Origin: Actinomycetota bacterium | GTDB taxonomy: Bacteria; Actinomycetota; Actinomycetes; Streptosporangiales; Streptosporangiaceae | Assembly (NCBI GenBank): GCA_019240215.1 | Contig: JAFAYQ010000041.1 | Location: forward strand, 1 to 63,201 | DNA: 63,201 bases | Direction: 5' to 3' | In this document: positions 1-9,113 of the stretch, one piece after another | How the letters are laid out: the number at the start of each line of letters is the position of its first letter | Numbering within the stretch: position 1 is the first letter of the stretch | The notes under the pieces: generated by a model | Database searches by the model: none | What the model saw: the letters and a program-made list of their open reading frames with translations, nothing else | Told to the model about the DNA's origin: nothing | Translations under genes and position numbers: made by a program

Positions 1-541
1 CATCAAGCCGATCCGGCTGTTCAGCGACCCGGTGCTGCGCACCCCGGCCGATCCCGTCACGGTGTTCGACGCCGAACTCCGGCGGCTGGTCAAGGACCTC
101 ACCGACACGATGATGGACGCGCCCGGCGCGGGCCTGGCGGCCCCGCAGGTCGGCGTGGGCCTGCGGGTGTTCACCTACTTCGTCGACGACGAGCTCGGGC
201 ACCTGATCAACCCCACCCTCGACCTGTCCGAGGAGACCGACACCGACGACGAGGGCTGCCTGTCGTTCCCGGGGCTGGCCTTCCCGACCAAGCGGGCCTG
301 GCGCACGGTGGCCAAGGGCTTCAACATGTACGGCGACCCGATCACGCTGGAGGGCACCGAGCGGATGGCCCGCTGCTTTCAGCACGAGACCGACCATCTG
401 GACGGCGTCCTGTTCATCGACCGGCTCGACCCCGAGCAGAAGAAGCTGGCCATGAGGGCGATCCGGGAGGCCGAGTGGTCGGGCATGTCGGTGCCGGAGC
501 TGCGCAGCTCGCCGCACCCGACCTTCGGCAAGGCGCTCTGA
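1..541 (+). CDS. def: Peptide deformylase, 5' end outside window
   Basis: Removes the N-formyl group from nascent proteins as a metal-dependent hydrolase in the cytosol. All three family motifs are present: [18 protein letters not shown] and the metal-binding QHETDHLDG (HExxDH). The reading frame is open from base 2 and reads [15 protein letters not shown], the usual N-terminal strand of the family, so the true start lies just left of the window and the GTG at 32 is internal. Only 7 bp separate it from fmt. The two enzymes work on opposite ends of the formyl-methionine cycle, so co-transcription fits. Confidence 0.96.
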   Translation, partial: IKPIRLFSDPVLRTPADPVTVFDAELRRLVKDLTDTMMDAPGAGLAAPQVGVGLRVFTYFVDDELGHLINPTLDLSEETDTDDEGCLSFPGLAFPTKRAWRTVAKGFNMYGDPITLEGTERMARCFQHETDHLDGVLFIDRLDPEQKKLAMRAIREAEWSGMSVPELRSSPHPTFGKAL

Positions 542-548
542 CCGGCTG

Positions 549-1496
549 ATGCGGCTGGTCTTCGCCGGGACGCCGGACCCGGCCGTGGTGGCGCTGGAGG
601 CTCTGCTCGCCTCCCGGCACGAGGTGGTCGCGGTGGTGACCCGGCCCGACGCCCCGGCCGGGCGTGGCCGCCACCTGGAGGCGAGCCCGGTCGCCGAGCT
701 GGCCGCCGCCGCTGGCCTGGAGGTGCTCAAGCCGGTCAAGGTGCGCGACCCCGAGTTCCTGGACCGGCTGCGGGCGATCAACCCGGACTGCTGCCCGGTG
801 ACCGCCTACGGGGCCCTGCTGCCGCAGGTGGCGCTCGACATCCCGGCCGCGGGCTGGGTCAACCTGCACTTCTCGGTGCTGCCGGCCTGGCGGGGGGCCG
901 CCCCCGTGCAGCACGCGCTGCTGCACGGTGACGACGTGACCGGCGCGACCACCTTCCGGATCGTCAAAGAGCTGGACGCCGGGCCGGTGTTCGGGGTCCT
1001 GACCGAGCCCGTCGGCCCCCGCGACACCGCCGGTGACCTGCTGGCCCGGCTGGCCGTCAGCGGCGCCCGGCTGCTGGTCGACACGCTCGACGGCATCGAG
1101 TCGGGCGAGGTGCGGGCGGTCCCGCAGCCGGACGAGGGCATCAGTTACGCCCCCAAGATCAACCCCGAGGACGCCCGGGTCGACTGGGGGCTGCCCGCGG
1201 CGGCCATCGACCGGCTGATCCGCGGCTGCACCCCGGAGCCGGGCGCCTGGACCGAGTTCGGTGACACCCGGCTCAAGCTCGGCCCGGTCGAGCTCGCGCC
1301 GCCCGCGGCCCTGGATGGGGGCCGTCCGCTGGCCCCGGGCGAGCTGCTGGTCGGCCGCCGCTCGGTACTGGCCGGGACCGGCACCGAGCCGGTCCAGCTC
1401 GGCCTGGTCCAGCCGCCCGGCAAGCGCCCGATGGCGGCCGCCGACTGGGGCCGCGGCCTCCACCAGCCCGGCCCCGACCTCCCCAGGCTGGGCTGA
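549..1496 (+). CDS. fmt: Methionyl-tRNA formyltransferase
   Basis: Transfers a formyl group from 10-formyl-tetrahydrofolate to initiator Met-tRNA. The protein has 315 residues, the normal length. It starts [12 protein letters not shown] and carries the catalytic signature [15 protein letters not shown] (Asn and His) and the downstream Asp in [10 protein letters not shown]. The C-terminal tRNA-binding domain follows from about residue 210. The ATG at 549 follows def after 7 bp, and rsmB begins 2 bp after the stop, so this is one transcription unit. Confidence 0.97.
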   Translation: MRLVFAGTPDPAVVALEALLASRHEVVAVVTRPDAPAGRGRHLEASPVAELAAAAGLEVLKPVKVRDPEFLDRLRAINPDCCPVTAYGALLPQVALDIPAAGWVNLHFSVLPAWRGAAPVQHALLHGDDVTGATTFRIVKELDAGPVFGVLTEPVGPRDTAGDLLARLAVSGARLLVDTLDGIESGEVRAVPQPDEGISYAPKINPEDARVDWGLPAAAIDRLIRGCTPEPGAWTEFGDTRLKLGPVELAPPAALDGGRPLAPGELLVGRRSVLAGTGTEPVQLGLVQPPGKRPMAAADWGRGLHQPGPDLPRLG

Positions 1497-1498
1497 CC

Positions 1499-3019
1499 GT
1501 GCCGCCCAGGACCCAGCGGGGCCGTGGCGGCCGTCCCCGGCCCGCACCACGTTCCGGCCAGGGCCGCTCCGGTGACGGCCGCTCCGGCCCGCGCCGGACG
1601 ACCCGGGCCGACCCGGTCCGCCGGGTCGCCTACGACGTGCTGGCGGCCGTGGACGAGCGCGACGCCTACGCCAACCTGCTGCTGCCCGCGCTGCTGCGCG
1701 AACGCGGGATCGAAGGCCGCGACGCCGCCCTGGCCACCGAGCTGACCTACGGCACCCTGCGCGGCCGCCAGACCTACGACGCGGTCCTCGATCTGTGCAG
1801 CGACCGCCCCGCCCGCGACATCGACCCGCCGGTCCGCGAGGTGCTGCGGCTGGGTGCCCACCAGCTGCTGGCCACCCGGGTGGCCAGCCACGCGGCCGTG
1901 GCCACCTCGGTCGACCTGGCCAAGGACGTGGCCGGGATGCGCCCGGCCGGGTTCGTCAACGCGGTGCTGCGCCGGGTCGGCACCCGCGACCTGGACGGCT
2001 GGCTGACCATCATCACCCCCGACCGGGCGGCCGACCCGGTCGGCTGGCTGGCCGCCGCCTGCAGCTACCCACGCTGGATCGTGACCGCGTTCCGCGACGC
2101 GCTCGGCGGGGACCTCGACCAGACCGAGCAGACCCTGCGGGCCGGCAACGAGCGCCCGCTGATCACGCTGGTCGCCATCCCCGGCCTCAGCGAACCAGCC
2201 GAGCTGACCGCGGGCGACCGCGAGCCCGACCCCGCTCGCTGGTCCCCGTACGGGGTGGTGCTGCCCGGCGGTGACCCGGCCGCCATCCCGGCGGTGGCCG
2301 ACGGCCGCGCGTTCGTCCAGGACGAGGCCAGCCAGCTGGTCGCCCTGGCCCTGGCCGCCGCCCCGCTGGCCGCCGCCCGGCTCGACCAGACCGCCAGCCC
2401 GGCCACCCCGGCCCCGGCCGAGCCCTGGCTCGACCTCTGCGCCGGTCCCGGCGGCAAGGCCGCCCTGCTGGCCGCCCTGGCCCGCCCCGCTATCCACCTG
2501 GTGGGCGCCGACCTGCGCCCGCACCGGGCCGGCCTGACCGCCGAGCACCTGCGCAGGCTCCCCAATGCCGCCGCCATCGCCGCCGACGGCCGCCGCGGCG
2601 CCTGGCGCCCCGGCACGTTCGCGCGGGTGCTGGCCGACGTGCCCTGCTCCGGCCTGGGGGCGCTGCGCCGCCGCCCGGAGGCCCGCTGGCGCAAGTCCCC
2701 CGAGGACGTCGAAGGCCTGGTTCCGCTCCAGCGCGAGCTTCTGGATAACGCTGTAGCCTCCGCCCGCCCGGGCGGCGTGGTCGGCTACGTGACCTGCACC
2801 CCGCACCAGGACGAGACCGAGGGCGTGGTCCAGGCCGTGCTGGCCGAACGCGACGACGTGACCGTCCTCGACGCCCCCGCGATCCTGGCTGACGCCGTGG
2901 GCCGCCCGGTCCCGGACGTCAGCCGCGGCCCCGGCGGCCGCTACGTCCAGTTCTGGCCGCACCGCCACGGCACCGACGCCCTGTTCCTGGCTCTGCTCCG
3001 CCGCGAGCCCGCCCGCTAA
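1499..3019 (+). CDS. rsmB: 16S rRNA m5C967 methyltransferase RsmB
   Basis: SAM-dependent RNA cytosine-5 methyltransferase of the NOP2/Sun family (506 aa). A basic, disordered N-terminus of about 35 residues precedes a NusB-like RNA-binding domain (about residues 40-180). The catalytic domain shows the SAM loop DLCAGPGGKAALLAALA, motif IV DVPCSGLGALRRRPEARW and motif VI YVTCTPHQDETEGVV, which supply the two catalytic cysteines. GTG start 2 bp after fmt. Its stop overlaps the stop of the convergent DUF2786 gene by 4 bp. Confidence 0.95.
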   Translation: MPPRTQRGRGGRPRPAPRSGQGRSGDGRSGPRRTTRADPVRRVAYDVLAAVDERDAYANLLLPALLRERGIEGRDAALATELTYGTLRGRQTYDAVLDLCSDRPARDIDPPVREVLRLGAHQLLATRVASHAAVATSVDLAKDVAGMRPAGFVNAVLRRVGTRDLDGWLTIITPDRAADPVGWLAAACSYPRWIVTAFRDALGGDLDQTEQTLRAGNERPLITLVAIPGLSEPAELTAGDREPDPARWSPYGVVLPGGDPAAIPAVADGRAFVQDEASQLVALALAAAPLAAARLDQTASPATPAPAEPWLDLCAGPGGKAALLAALARPAIHLVGADLRPHRAGLTAEHLRRLPNAAAIAADGRRGAWRPGTFARVLADVPCSGLGALRRRPEARWRKSPEDVEGLVPLQRELLDNAVASARPGGVVGYVTCTPHQDETEGVVQAVLAERDDVTVLDAPAILADAVGRPVPDVSRGPGGRYVQFWPHRHGTDALFLALLRREPAR

Positions 3020-3762
3020 CGGGTCAGCGCCCGCCCCGAACCGGGCCGCACCCGCTTCCCGCCGATGTCGGCCCGCTCGCCCTCCGCGTACCCGGACCGG
3101 TACCCGTTGCCCGAGTACGTGATCCGCGTCCGCCGGGTCCGCGGGTACGCCTCCTGCACGTGCCGCCGTACCACCAGCGCCCGGTCGGCCAGCACCAGCT
3201 CGGTCGAGGTACCGGCGCCGCGCACCTCCTCACCCGTAGCGTCGCTGGCCGCCCGCTCCTCGGCCGCCCGCACCCGGGCCGTCACCGCGCTGGAGTAGCC
3301 CAGCAGCCAGCTGCGCCGCCACGCCCGCGGGCTGCGGGACCCGGCCGGCACCCTCGTGGCGGCCAGCCCGTGCGCCATCTGCACCAGCAGCGAGGTGTAG
3401 AGCACCTCGGTCCGCTCCAGGTCCGAGCTGTAGCCGAACACGTGCACCCGCTTGCCGGTGGCCACCGGCAGCAGCACGCACTGGCAGCGCAGCGCGCTGA
3501 CCAGCCCGGCCAGCAGGTGCGCGCGCACGTCGGCCCACGGGTTGGGCACGTCGATGACCCGGTCGGCGGGCCGGTCGGTCTCCGGCCGGGCGGCCGCCAG
3601 CAGCGCCCGGTCGATCCCGTAACGCGCCATCAGCTCGGCCGCCTTGGCCGTCAGCGCCTCCGCCTCGGCCGGGGTGACGCTGTCGTCCTCGGCCTTGGCC
3701 AGCAGCTTGCGCACCCTTTCCAGAAGATTGGGCTCCGGCCGCGCGGTCTCAGGCTTCTCCAC
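3016..3762 (-). CDS. DUF2786 domain protein
   Basis: A 248-residue protein whose N-terminal third carries the DUF2786 pattern: LLAKAEDDSVTPAEAEALTA, then ELMARYGIDRALL. The rest has a conserved-looking segment around VHVFGYSSDLERTEVLYTSL and SWLLGYSSAV and ends basic (GGKRVRPGSGRALTR). No enzymatic function is established for the family as far as I know. I chose the GTG at 3762 (VEKPETARPE...) because a longer reading would run through rpe on the other strand. It is divergent from rpe and overlaps the rsmB stop. Confidence 0.8.
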   Translation of the reverse strand: MEKPETARPEPNLLERVRKLLAKAEDDSVTPAEAEALTAKAAELMARYGIDRALLAAARPETDRPADRVIDVPNPWADVRAHLLAGLVSALRCQCVLLPVATGKRVHVFGYSSDLERTEVLYTSLLVQMAHGLAATRVPAGSRSPRAWRRSWLLGYSSAVTARVRAAEERAASDATGEEVRGAGTSTELVLADRALVVRRHVQEAYPRTRRTRITYSGNGYRSGYAEGERADIGGKRVRPGSGRALTR

Positions 3763-3801
3763 GTCCCAAACGCTACCCAGAGCCAGCGACAGTGCTAGCT
3801 C

Positions 3802-3843
3802 CACCCGCCCAGCCCGATGTTGGCTCACCCGCCCGACCCGATG
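3802..3843. repeat. Imperfect 18-bp direct repeat between DUF2786 gene and rpe
   Basis: Two copies of CACCCGCCC(AG/GA)CCCGATG lie at 3802-3819 and 3826-3843, matching at 16 of 18 positions with a 24-bp period. They sit in the 108-bp gap between two divergent genes. They could be regulator sites or a chance duplication; nothing else supports either reading. Confidence 0.4.
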
Positions 3844-3870
3844 GGGCGGCCAGCCGCCAGAATGACTCCT

Positions 3871-4572
3871 ATGGCCGTTCAGATCTCGCCCAGCATCCTG
3901 TCCGCGGACTTCGCGCGGCTCGCCGACGAGGCCGCCGCGGTGACGCCCGCCGCCGACTGGCTGCACGTGGACGTCATGGACTACCACTTCGTGCCCAACC
4001 TCACGCTCGGCCTGCCGGTGGTCGAGTCGCTGCTCAGGCACACCAGCCTGCCGGTCGACTGCCACCTGATGATCGACGACCCCGACCAGTGGGCCCCGTC
4101 CTACGCCGAGGCCGGGGCGGGCAACGTGACTATCCACGCCGAGGCGGTCAAGGCTCCGGTCCGCACGCTGCGGGAGATCCGCAAGGCCGGCGCCCGGGCC
4201 GGGCTCGCCCTCAACCCGGGCACGGCCGTGCAGCCGTACGAGGACCTGCTCGGCGAGGTCGACATGCTGCTGCTGATGACGGTGGAGCCCGGGTTCGGCG
4301 GCCAGAAGTTCCTCGACCTCGTGATGCCCAAGCTGCGGCAGGCCCGGGCCATGGTCGAGCGGCACGGCACCGAGGTCTGGCTGCAGGTCGACGGCGGGGT
4401 CAGCGACGAGACCATCGAGCGTTGCGCCGACGCCGGCGCCGACGTGTTCGTGGCCGGCTCGGCCGTCTACTCGGCCGACGACCCCGGCCGGGCCGTGCAG
4501 GAGCTGCGCGCGCAGGCCGAAAAGGCCACCGCCCACGCCGCCTGGACGAAAAGAACCAGCGATGCCCGCTGA
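3871..4572 (+). CDS. rpe: Ribulose-phosphate 3-epimerase
   Basis: Interconverts ribulose 5-phosphate and xylulose 5-phosphate in the pentose phosphate pathway. It is a TIM barrel of 233 residues. Diagnostic segments are [14 protein letters not shown], the metal-binding [39 protein letters not shown] and the phosphate-binding [11 protein letters not shown] and VAGSAVY. I chose the ATG at 3871 ([10 protein letters not shown]) because it matches the usual N-terminus; an ATG at 3862 would add three residues. Neither has a clear ribosome-binding site. Confidence 0.95.
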   Translation: MAVQISPSILSADFARLADEAAAVTPAADWLHVDVMDYHFVPNLTLGLPVVESLLRHTSLPVDCHLMIDDPDQWAPSYAEAGAGNVTIHAEAVKAPVRTLREIRKAGARAGLALNPGTAVQPYEDLLGEVDMLLLMTVEPGFGGQKFLDLVMPKLRQARAMVERHGTEVWLQVDGGVSDETIERCADAGADVFVAGSAVYSADDPGRAVQELRAQAEKATAHAAWTKRTSDAR

Positions 4573-4642
4573 CGTGACCGAGCCCGCGCTGCGTGACGGC
4601 AAGATCAGCCGCTACGAGACCGGCCAGGCCCCCCAGCGCTAG
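4562..4642 (+). CDS. 26-residue ORF overlapping the rpe stop; possible gene remnant
   Basis: An ATG lies 11 bp inside the end of rpe and opens a reading frame of 26 codons ([20 protein letters not shown]...) ending at TAG 4640-4642. The start is placed like a translationally coupled next gene, but the frame stops exactly where the convergent XRE regulator ends; the GCTAGC there gives a TAG on both strands. I do not recognise the peptide. It may be the surviving start of a longer gene cut by arrival of the 4.6-13.4 kb block, or a chance ORF. Confidence 0.3.
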   Translation: MPADVTEPALRDGKISRYETGQAPQR

Positions 4643-5478
4643 CGCAAGACCTGGGTCCCGATCACCGACAGCAGCCGCAGCTTCTCGGCCGCCTCACTGC
4701 CGGCCGGGGCGGTGTAGGCGACGATCCGCAGGTCGCTGCCGTCCACGTTGAGCACGTCACAGTCCACCGTGACCAGGCCGACGTCGGGATGGTCGAACGT
4801 CTTGTGCGCCTCCCGGTGGGTGCCGACCGCGCCGGTGTCCCACACCGCGGCGAACCGCGGGCTGGCCGCCCGCAGGTCGGCCACCAGCCGCCGCAGGTTC
4901 TGATCGTCGGGGTAACGAGCGGTGGCCGAGCGCAGGTCGGCCACGGCCGACTGCTCGAACCGGGTCTCGTCCTCGGCCGTCCGCACCACCCGCGCGAACT
5001 GCCCGGTGAAGTGCCGCCAGAGCACGTTCCGGTCCCGTCCCTCCAGCACCGACGGGTCACCGACCAGCGCCGCCCACAGCGGGTTCCAGGCGACCAGGTT
5101 CCAGGCCGCGTCGTTGACGCTGACCGGGACCCCGGTCAGCTGGTCCAGCAGCCGCTGGACGCTGGGGGTGAGCTGGGCGACGATGTGCCCGGCCCGCGGG
5201 GGCAGCTGCCCGGCCAGCCGGAACAGGTGGTCCTGCTCGTCGCGCGACAGCCGCAGCGCCCGGCCCAGCGCCCCCAGCACCTGAGCCGAGGGCGCGGTCG
5301 CGCGCCCCTGCTCGAGCCGGGTGATGTAGTCGGCCGACACCCCGGCCAGCAGCGCCAGCTCCTCCCGCCGCAGCCCGGGCGCGCGCCGCCCCCGTCCCGC
5401 GGGCAGCCCCGTGTCGGCCGGTGACACCCGGTCCCGCCACCCGCGCAGGGCCGCGCCGAGTTCGCCGTGATCCGTCAT
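4639..5478 (-). CDS. XRE-family regulator with MmyB-like ligand-binding domain
   Basis: A 279-residue transcription factor. The N-terminal helix-turn-helix is clear (LRREELALLAGVSADYITRL, about residues 36-57). The remaining 200 residues fit the MmyB-like sensor domain: VNDAAWNLVAWNPLWAALVG, NVLWRHF, the HPDVGLVTVDCD-type stretch and SDLRIVAYTAPAGSEAAEKL near the end. Such regulators often sit divergent from a short-chain reductase and control it, as here. The ATG at 5478 is used; a GTG at 5499 would add seven residues. Confidence 0.9.
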   Translation of the reverse strand: MTDHGELGAALRGWRDRVSPADTGLPAGRGRRAPGLRREELALLAGVSADYITRLEQGRATAPSAQVLGALGRALRLSRDEQDHLFRLAGQLPPRAGHIVAQLTPSVQRLLDQLTGVPVSVNDAAWNLVAWNPLWAALVGDPSVLEGRDRNVLWRHFTGQFARVVRTAEDETRFEQSAVADLRSATARYPDDQNLRRLVADLRAASPRFAAVWDTGAVGTHREAHKTFDHPDVGLVTVDCDVLNVDGSDLRIVAYTAPAGSEAAEKLRLLSVIGTQVLR

Positions 5479-5545
5479 CCTCCCAGTATGCGCGGCCACC
5501 GCCGCCTGAGCCTGGTACCCCCATACCCAGGAAGCGGCGGCTACT

Positions 5546-5572
5546 GCCTGGCCGCGGCGGCCGGTGCCAGGC
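5546..5572. promoter_or_regulatory. Inverted repeat, candidate operator for the XRE/SDR pair
   Basis: GCCTGGC (5546-5552) and GCCAGGC (5566-5572) form a perfect 7-bp inverted repeat with a 13-bp spacer, just upstream of the SDR start and within the 101-bp divergent gap. It is placed where a repressor would block the SDR. No binding motif is known to me for this regulator type. Confidence 0.35.
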
Positions 5573-5579
5573 TGGAGCC

Positions 5580-6275
5580 ATGACCACCACCTTGATCACC
5601 GGAGCCAACAAGGGACTCGGCTACGAGGCCGCCCGCCAGCTGGCCGCGGCCGGCCACACCGTGTACGTGGGGGCCCGCGACGCCGAACGCGGCCGGAAAG
5701 CGGCCGCCGAGCTCGGGGCCCGGTTCGTGCTCATCGACGTGACCAGCGACGAGTCGGTGGCGGCGGCCGCCGCCGAGCTGCGCGACGACGCGGGCGGCCT
5801 CGACGTGCTGGTCAACAACGCCGGCATCCCGGGCGGGCGGACGCCGCCGGCCGAGGTCACCGCGGCCGACGTGCGCTGGGTGTACGAGACCAACGTGTAC
5901 GGCGTGGTCCGGGTCACCCACGCATTCGTGCCGCTGCTGCAGGCCAGCGCCGCCCCAGCCATCGTCAACGTCAGCAGCGGCCTCGGCTCGTTCGGCGTCG
6001 TCACCGACCCGGACCGGATGGAATCGCAGTGGCCGACCCTGGCCTACAGCTCGGCCAAGGCGGCCGTGAACATGCTGACCGTCCAGTACGCCAAGGCGCT
6101 GTCCGGGATCCGGGTCAACACGGTCGACCCGGGCTACACCGGCACCGATTTCAACGCCCACCGCGGCACCCAGACCGTCGCGGAGGGGGCCGAGATCATC
6201 GTGCGGATGGCCCAGGCCGGCCCGGACGGCCCCACCGGCGGCTACTTCGACCGCCGCGGCCCCGTCCCCTGGTGA
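5580..6275 (+). CDS. Short-chain dehydrogenase/reductase
   Basis: A classical SDR of 231 residues. It has the Rossmann motif TGANKGLG near the N-terminus, NNAG after strand 4, the catalytic Ser in VSSGLGS and the Tyr/Lys pair in YSSAKAA. Its layout resembles the carbonyl reductase-like SDRs often paired with an MmyB-type regulator. The NAD(P)-binding start (GARDAERGRKAA) suggests NADPH, but substrate cannot be told. GGAG lies just before the ATG. Confidence 0.92.
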   Translation: MTTTLITGANKGLGYEAARQLAAAGHTVYVGARDAERGRKAAAELGARFVLIDVTSDESVAAAAAELRDDAGGLDVLVNNAGIPGGRTPPAEVTAADVRWVYETNVYGVVRVTHAFVPLLQASAAPAIVNVSSGLGSFGVVTDPDRMESQWPTLAYSSAKAAVNMLTVQYAKALSGIRVNTVDPGYTGTDFNAHRGTQTVAEGAEIIVRMAQAGPDGPTGGYFDRRGPVPW

Positions 6276-6300
6276 TCGAGGTGCCTGGTAGACACGGAGC

Positions 6301-7083
6301 ATGAGCAGCCCCGCCCCGATCACCGAGACCGCCATCGCCGCGCTGGACCGGGCGGCCGCCCTGACCTGGCGCGGGACCGAGCAGGAGCCGCTCGGCGACT
6401 GGCTGCTGCGGGCGGCCGGCGGCTTCACCGGCCGGGCCAACAGCGCGCTGGCCAGCGGCGACCCCGGGATGACGCTGCCGGAGGCGGCCCATCGCATCCG
6501 GCGCTGGTACTCCTCCCGCGGCCTGCCCCCGATGGCGGTGGTCAGCTACCCGCTCGGCCAGTCCGCCGGTAACCCGATGGATGAGTTCTTCGCCGCCCAG
6601 GGCTGGCGGCTGCGGGACGAGGCGCAGGTGATCGTGATGACCCGCCCTGCCGCCGAGCCGCTCCCGGCTCCGAAGACCCCGTTCCCGGTCCGTTTCGACG
6701 ATGTCCCTGGCGACGACTGGCTGGCCCTCTACCACTTCCGCGGCCAGCCCGACCTGCCGCCGATCGCCCGCACGGTCCTGACCTCGGCTCCCTGGCAGGC
6801 GTTCGCGTCCGCGGGCGACGGCGACCGCACCGTCGCCATTGGCCGCGTCGCCGGGGCGGGGGAGTGGGCCGGCCTGACCGCGATCGAGGTCGACCCGGAT
6901 TACCGTCGCCGCGGCCTGGCCGTCGCCGTCACCAGCGCCCTCATCGCCCACGCGGCCGGCCGCGGCACCGCCCGCATCTACCTCCAGGTCGAGGACGGCA
7001 ACGACCCGGCCCTGGCCCTCTACCGGCGCCTCGGCTTCACCACTCACCACGCCTACCACTACTGGGTCGCCCCCGCCAGCTAG
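6301..7083 (+). CDS. GNAT acetyltransferase, Rv0428c-like
   Basis: A 260-residue protein with a GNAT fold in its second half: the acetyl-CoA loop YRRRGLAVAVTSALIAHA, then ARIYLQVEDGNDPALALYRRLGF. The first half (WLLRAAGGFTGRANSAL, RIRRWYSSRGLPP) matches the two-domain actinobacterial family that includes Rv0428c/cg3035, as I recall it. Substrate unknown. It begins 25 bp after the SDR and may be co-transcribed. Confidence 0.88.
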   Translation: MSSPAPITETAIAALDRAAALTWRGTEQEPLGDWLLRAAGGFTGRANSALASGDPGMTLPEAAHRIRRWYSSRGLPPMAVVSYPLGQSAGNPMDEFFAAQGWRLRDEAQVIVMTRPAAEPLPAPKTPFPVRFDDVPGDDWLALYHFRGQPDLPPIARTVLTSAPWQAFASAGDGDRTVAIGRVAGAGEWAGLTAIEVDPDYRRRGLAVAVTSALIAHAAGRGTARIYLQVEDGNDPALALYRRLGFTTHHAYHYWVAPAS

Positions 7084-7112
7084 CCGCGACCCAGTCACAC
7101 CTCGCGACCGAG

Positions 7113-7700
7113 TCACACCTCGGCCAGCACCCCCGCGACCAGGCAGCGGGCCTGGGCCCGGGTGGACTCCGGGGTGACGGCCGCGGGCGGACCGGCCACC
7201 AGCGTCAGCAGCGCCCCGCCGAACAAGGTGATCAGCGCCTGCACCTGGGCCGGTGAGGTGTCCAGGCCGAGCGCGCGGTGCTGGCCGACGGTCAGGTCGA
7301 GGGCGGCGGCGCCCATCTCCGCCAGCGCCGCCGCCAGCTCGGGGCGGCGGGTCGCCTCCAGCGTCAGCTCGTAGATCGCGAGGTAACGAGGCCGGTGGTG
7401 GGCGGCGGCGTCGTACAGGGCCCCGCCGATCAGTTCGGCCAGGCCGTCGGGGCCCACCGGCCCGGTCACCTGGGCGTCGGCCACCTCCATGGCCGCCAGG
7501 TGCAGCCCGAGCACCCGGCGAGCGGCCGCGGTCAGCAACTCGTCCCTGGTCGGGAAGTAGTTGGCGGCGGTACCGGCGGGCACTTCGGCCCGCTCGTCGA
7601 CGGCCCGGTGGCTCAGGGCGTGGATGCCGGCGGTGCCGAGGATCGCGATCGCGGCGTCCGCGAGGGCGTCCCGGCGCTGCTGGTTACGGGGCGGCGCCAT
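7113..7700 (-). CDS. TetR-family repressor
   Basis: 195 residues. The N-terminal DNA-binding domain reads RRDALADAAIAILGTAGIHA then HRAVDERAEVPAGTAANYFPTRDELL, the TetR helix-turn-helix. The C-terminal part has the helical ligand/dimer domain with the segment DLTVGQHRALGLD. The ATG at 7700 is used because the longer reading has no TetR homology. It is divergent from a FAD monooxygenase across 109 bp that hold a perfect inverted repeat, so it most likely represses that gene and itself. Confidence 0.93.
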   Translation of the reverse strand: MAPPRNQQRRDALADAAIAILGTAGIHALSHRAVDERAEVPAGTAANYFPTRDELLTAAARRVLGLHLAAMEVADAQVTGPVGPDGLAELIGGALYDAAAHHRPRYLAIYELTLEATRRPELAAALAEMGAAALDLTVGQHRALGLDTSPAQVQALITLFGGALLTLVAGPPAAVTPESTRAQARCLVAGVLAEV

Positions 7701-7712
7701 AGCCCGGCACGA

Positions 7713-7728
7713 TATCACTGTTGTGATA
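7713..7728. promoter_or_regulatory. TetR operator, TATCAC-N4-GTGATA
   Basis: A perfect 6-bp inverted repeat TATCAC (7713-7718) / GTGATA (7723-7728) with centre TGTT. It lies 13 bp from the TetR start, inside the only AT-rich part of the divergent gap. A -10-like TTATAT follows at about 7745, facing the monooxygenase, so bound repressor could cover both promoters. Confidence 0.7.
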
Positions 7729-7809
7729 CTACCATTGCCGTTGTTATATTGGGCCGCCGAAGGGCGGCCGCCCCGAGCCGGCCGCCGCTGAGCGAGGAAG
7801 AGGTGGCCG

Positions 7810-9024
7810 ATGACGGGGCAGCAGACGGCGGTGGTGGCCGGCGGCGGGATCGCGGGCCTGGCGGCGGCGGTCGCGCTACGGCAGGCGGGCTGGCCGGTCA
7901 CGGTCCTGGAACGGGCGCCCGCGTTCAAGGAGGTGGGCGCCGCCCTCGGCTTCACCGGCAACGGCCTGGCCGCCCTCGGTGCCCTGGGCTTGGCGGAGCA
8001 GGTTCGCGCGGCCGGTCAGCTGGCTCCGCACGCCGGCTTCCAGGACCGCCGCGGCCGCTGGCTGCTGCGGGTCCCCGCGACCCGGCCCGATCGGCAGGGC
8101 ATCACCACGGTCTGCGGCATCCACCGCCAGCGGCTGCACGCCGTCCTCCGGCAGGCGGCCGAGGCGGCGGGCGCCGACCTGTTCACCGGCGCCGAGGTCA
8201 CCGCCGTCCGGCCCGGCACCCCGGGCGGCGAACCGGCCGCCGTCACCTGGCGGACCAGCTCCGGCGAGTACACCGGCCAGGCCGACCTGGTGGTGGCGGC
8301 CGACGGCGTCCGCAGCGCGGTCCGGGCCCAGCTGTTCCCCGACGTCCGCCCGCGCTACGCGGGCAGCACCAGCTGGCGGGCGGTCATCAGCGACACGACC
8401 CTCGCGGGCGGCCTGGTGGAGGTGTGGGGCCCCGGCACCGAGTTCGGCGCGCTGCGGGTCAGCGACGACCAGGTCTACTGGTACGGCGAGTTCGTCCACC
8501 CCGAGGGAGCGTCGTTCCCCGACGAACTGGCCGCCGCCCGCGCCCACTTTTCCAGCTGGGCCCCCTGGATCGGTGCCCTGGTAGCCGCCACCGCGCCCCA
8601 CCAGCTGATGCGTCACGACGTCTACCACCTGCCGTCCGGCTGCCCCCGCTACGTGTCCGGCCGCGTCGTCCTCATCGGCGACGCCGCCCACGCCATGCTC
8701 CCCACCATCGGCCAAGGAGCCGCCACCGCCCTCGAAGACGCCGTCTGCGCCGGCCGCCTGATCGCCACCGGCCCCAACCTCGCCACGGCGCTCTCCGCCT
8801 TCGACCAGTCCCGCCGGCCCCGCTGCCAGAAGCTCGCCCGCCAGGCCGCCCTCATCGCCCGCTGCGGCTTCGAACTCGGCCCCGGCTGGCGCCAGCCCCT
8901 CCGCAACACCCTGATGCGCCTGATCCCGGCCGGCCCCGCCCTCAGGTCCGGCGCCCGCATCACCCGCTGGACCCCACCAGCGAGCCCGGCCCACGGCAGC
9001 GTCCTCACATCCCGCTCGCTCTGA
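7810..9024 (+). CDS. FAD-dependent monooxygenase (salicylate hydroxylase-like)
   Basis: A 404-residue class A flavoprotein hydroxylase. It has the FAD fingerprint VVAGGGIAGLAAAVALRQAG, the DG motif ADLVVAADGVRSAVR and the GD motif VVLIGDAAHAMLPTIGQGAA. It hydroxylates an aromatic or related ring using NAD(P)H and oxygen; the substrate cannot be read from the sequence. GAGGAAGAGG lies upstream of the ATG. Control by the divergent TetR gene suggests it is induced by its substrate or a toxic compound. Confidence 0.9.
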   Translation: MTGQQTAVVAGGGIAGLAAAVALRQAGWPVTVLERAPAFKEVGAALGFTGNGLAALGALGLAEQVRAAGQLAPHAGFQDRRGRWLLRVPATRPDRQGITTVCGIHRQRLHAVLRQAAEAAGADLFTGAEVTAVRPGTPGGEPAAVTWRTSSGEYTGQADLVVAADGVRSAVRAQLFPDVRPRYAGSTSWRAVISDTTLAGGLVEVWGPGTEFGALRVSDDQVYWYGEFVHPEGASFPDELAAARAHFSSWAPWIGALVAATAPHQLMRHDVYHLPSGCPRYVSGRVVLIGDAAHAMLPTIGQGAATALEDAVCAGRLIATGPNLATALSAFDQSRRPRCQKLARQAALIARCGFELGPGWRQPLRNTLMRLIPAGPALRSGARITRWTPPASPAHGSVLTSRSL

Positions 9025-9113
9025 TCTCCCGTGACCGGACAGCATCCCGCCGTACTCCGGTCCCCGCTCCCGTCCCGTCCCGCTCGCCCCTGACCGCCCG
9101 CCGCTCCAACCAG

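Noticed and set aside
414..1550. Long minus-strand frames opposite fmt and rsmB (378 and 607 codons)
   Set aside because: They are shadows caused by high GC at third positions of fmt and rsmB, which have complete family motifs. The shadow proteins are Gly/Arg/Pro-rich without domains.
3016..4602. DUF2786 gene extended to 528 residues
   Set aside because: The extra N-terminus would be antisense to all of rpe and has no conserved pattern. The GTG at 3762 gives a normal protein.
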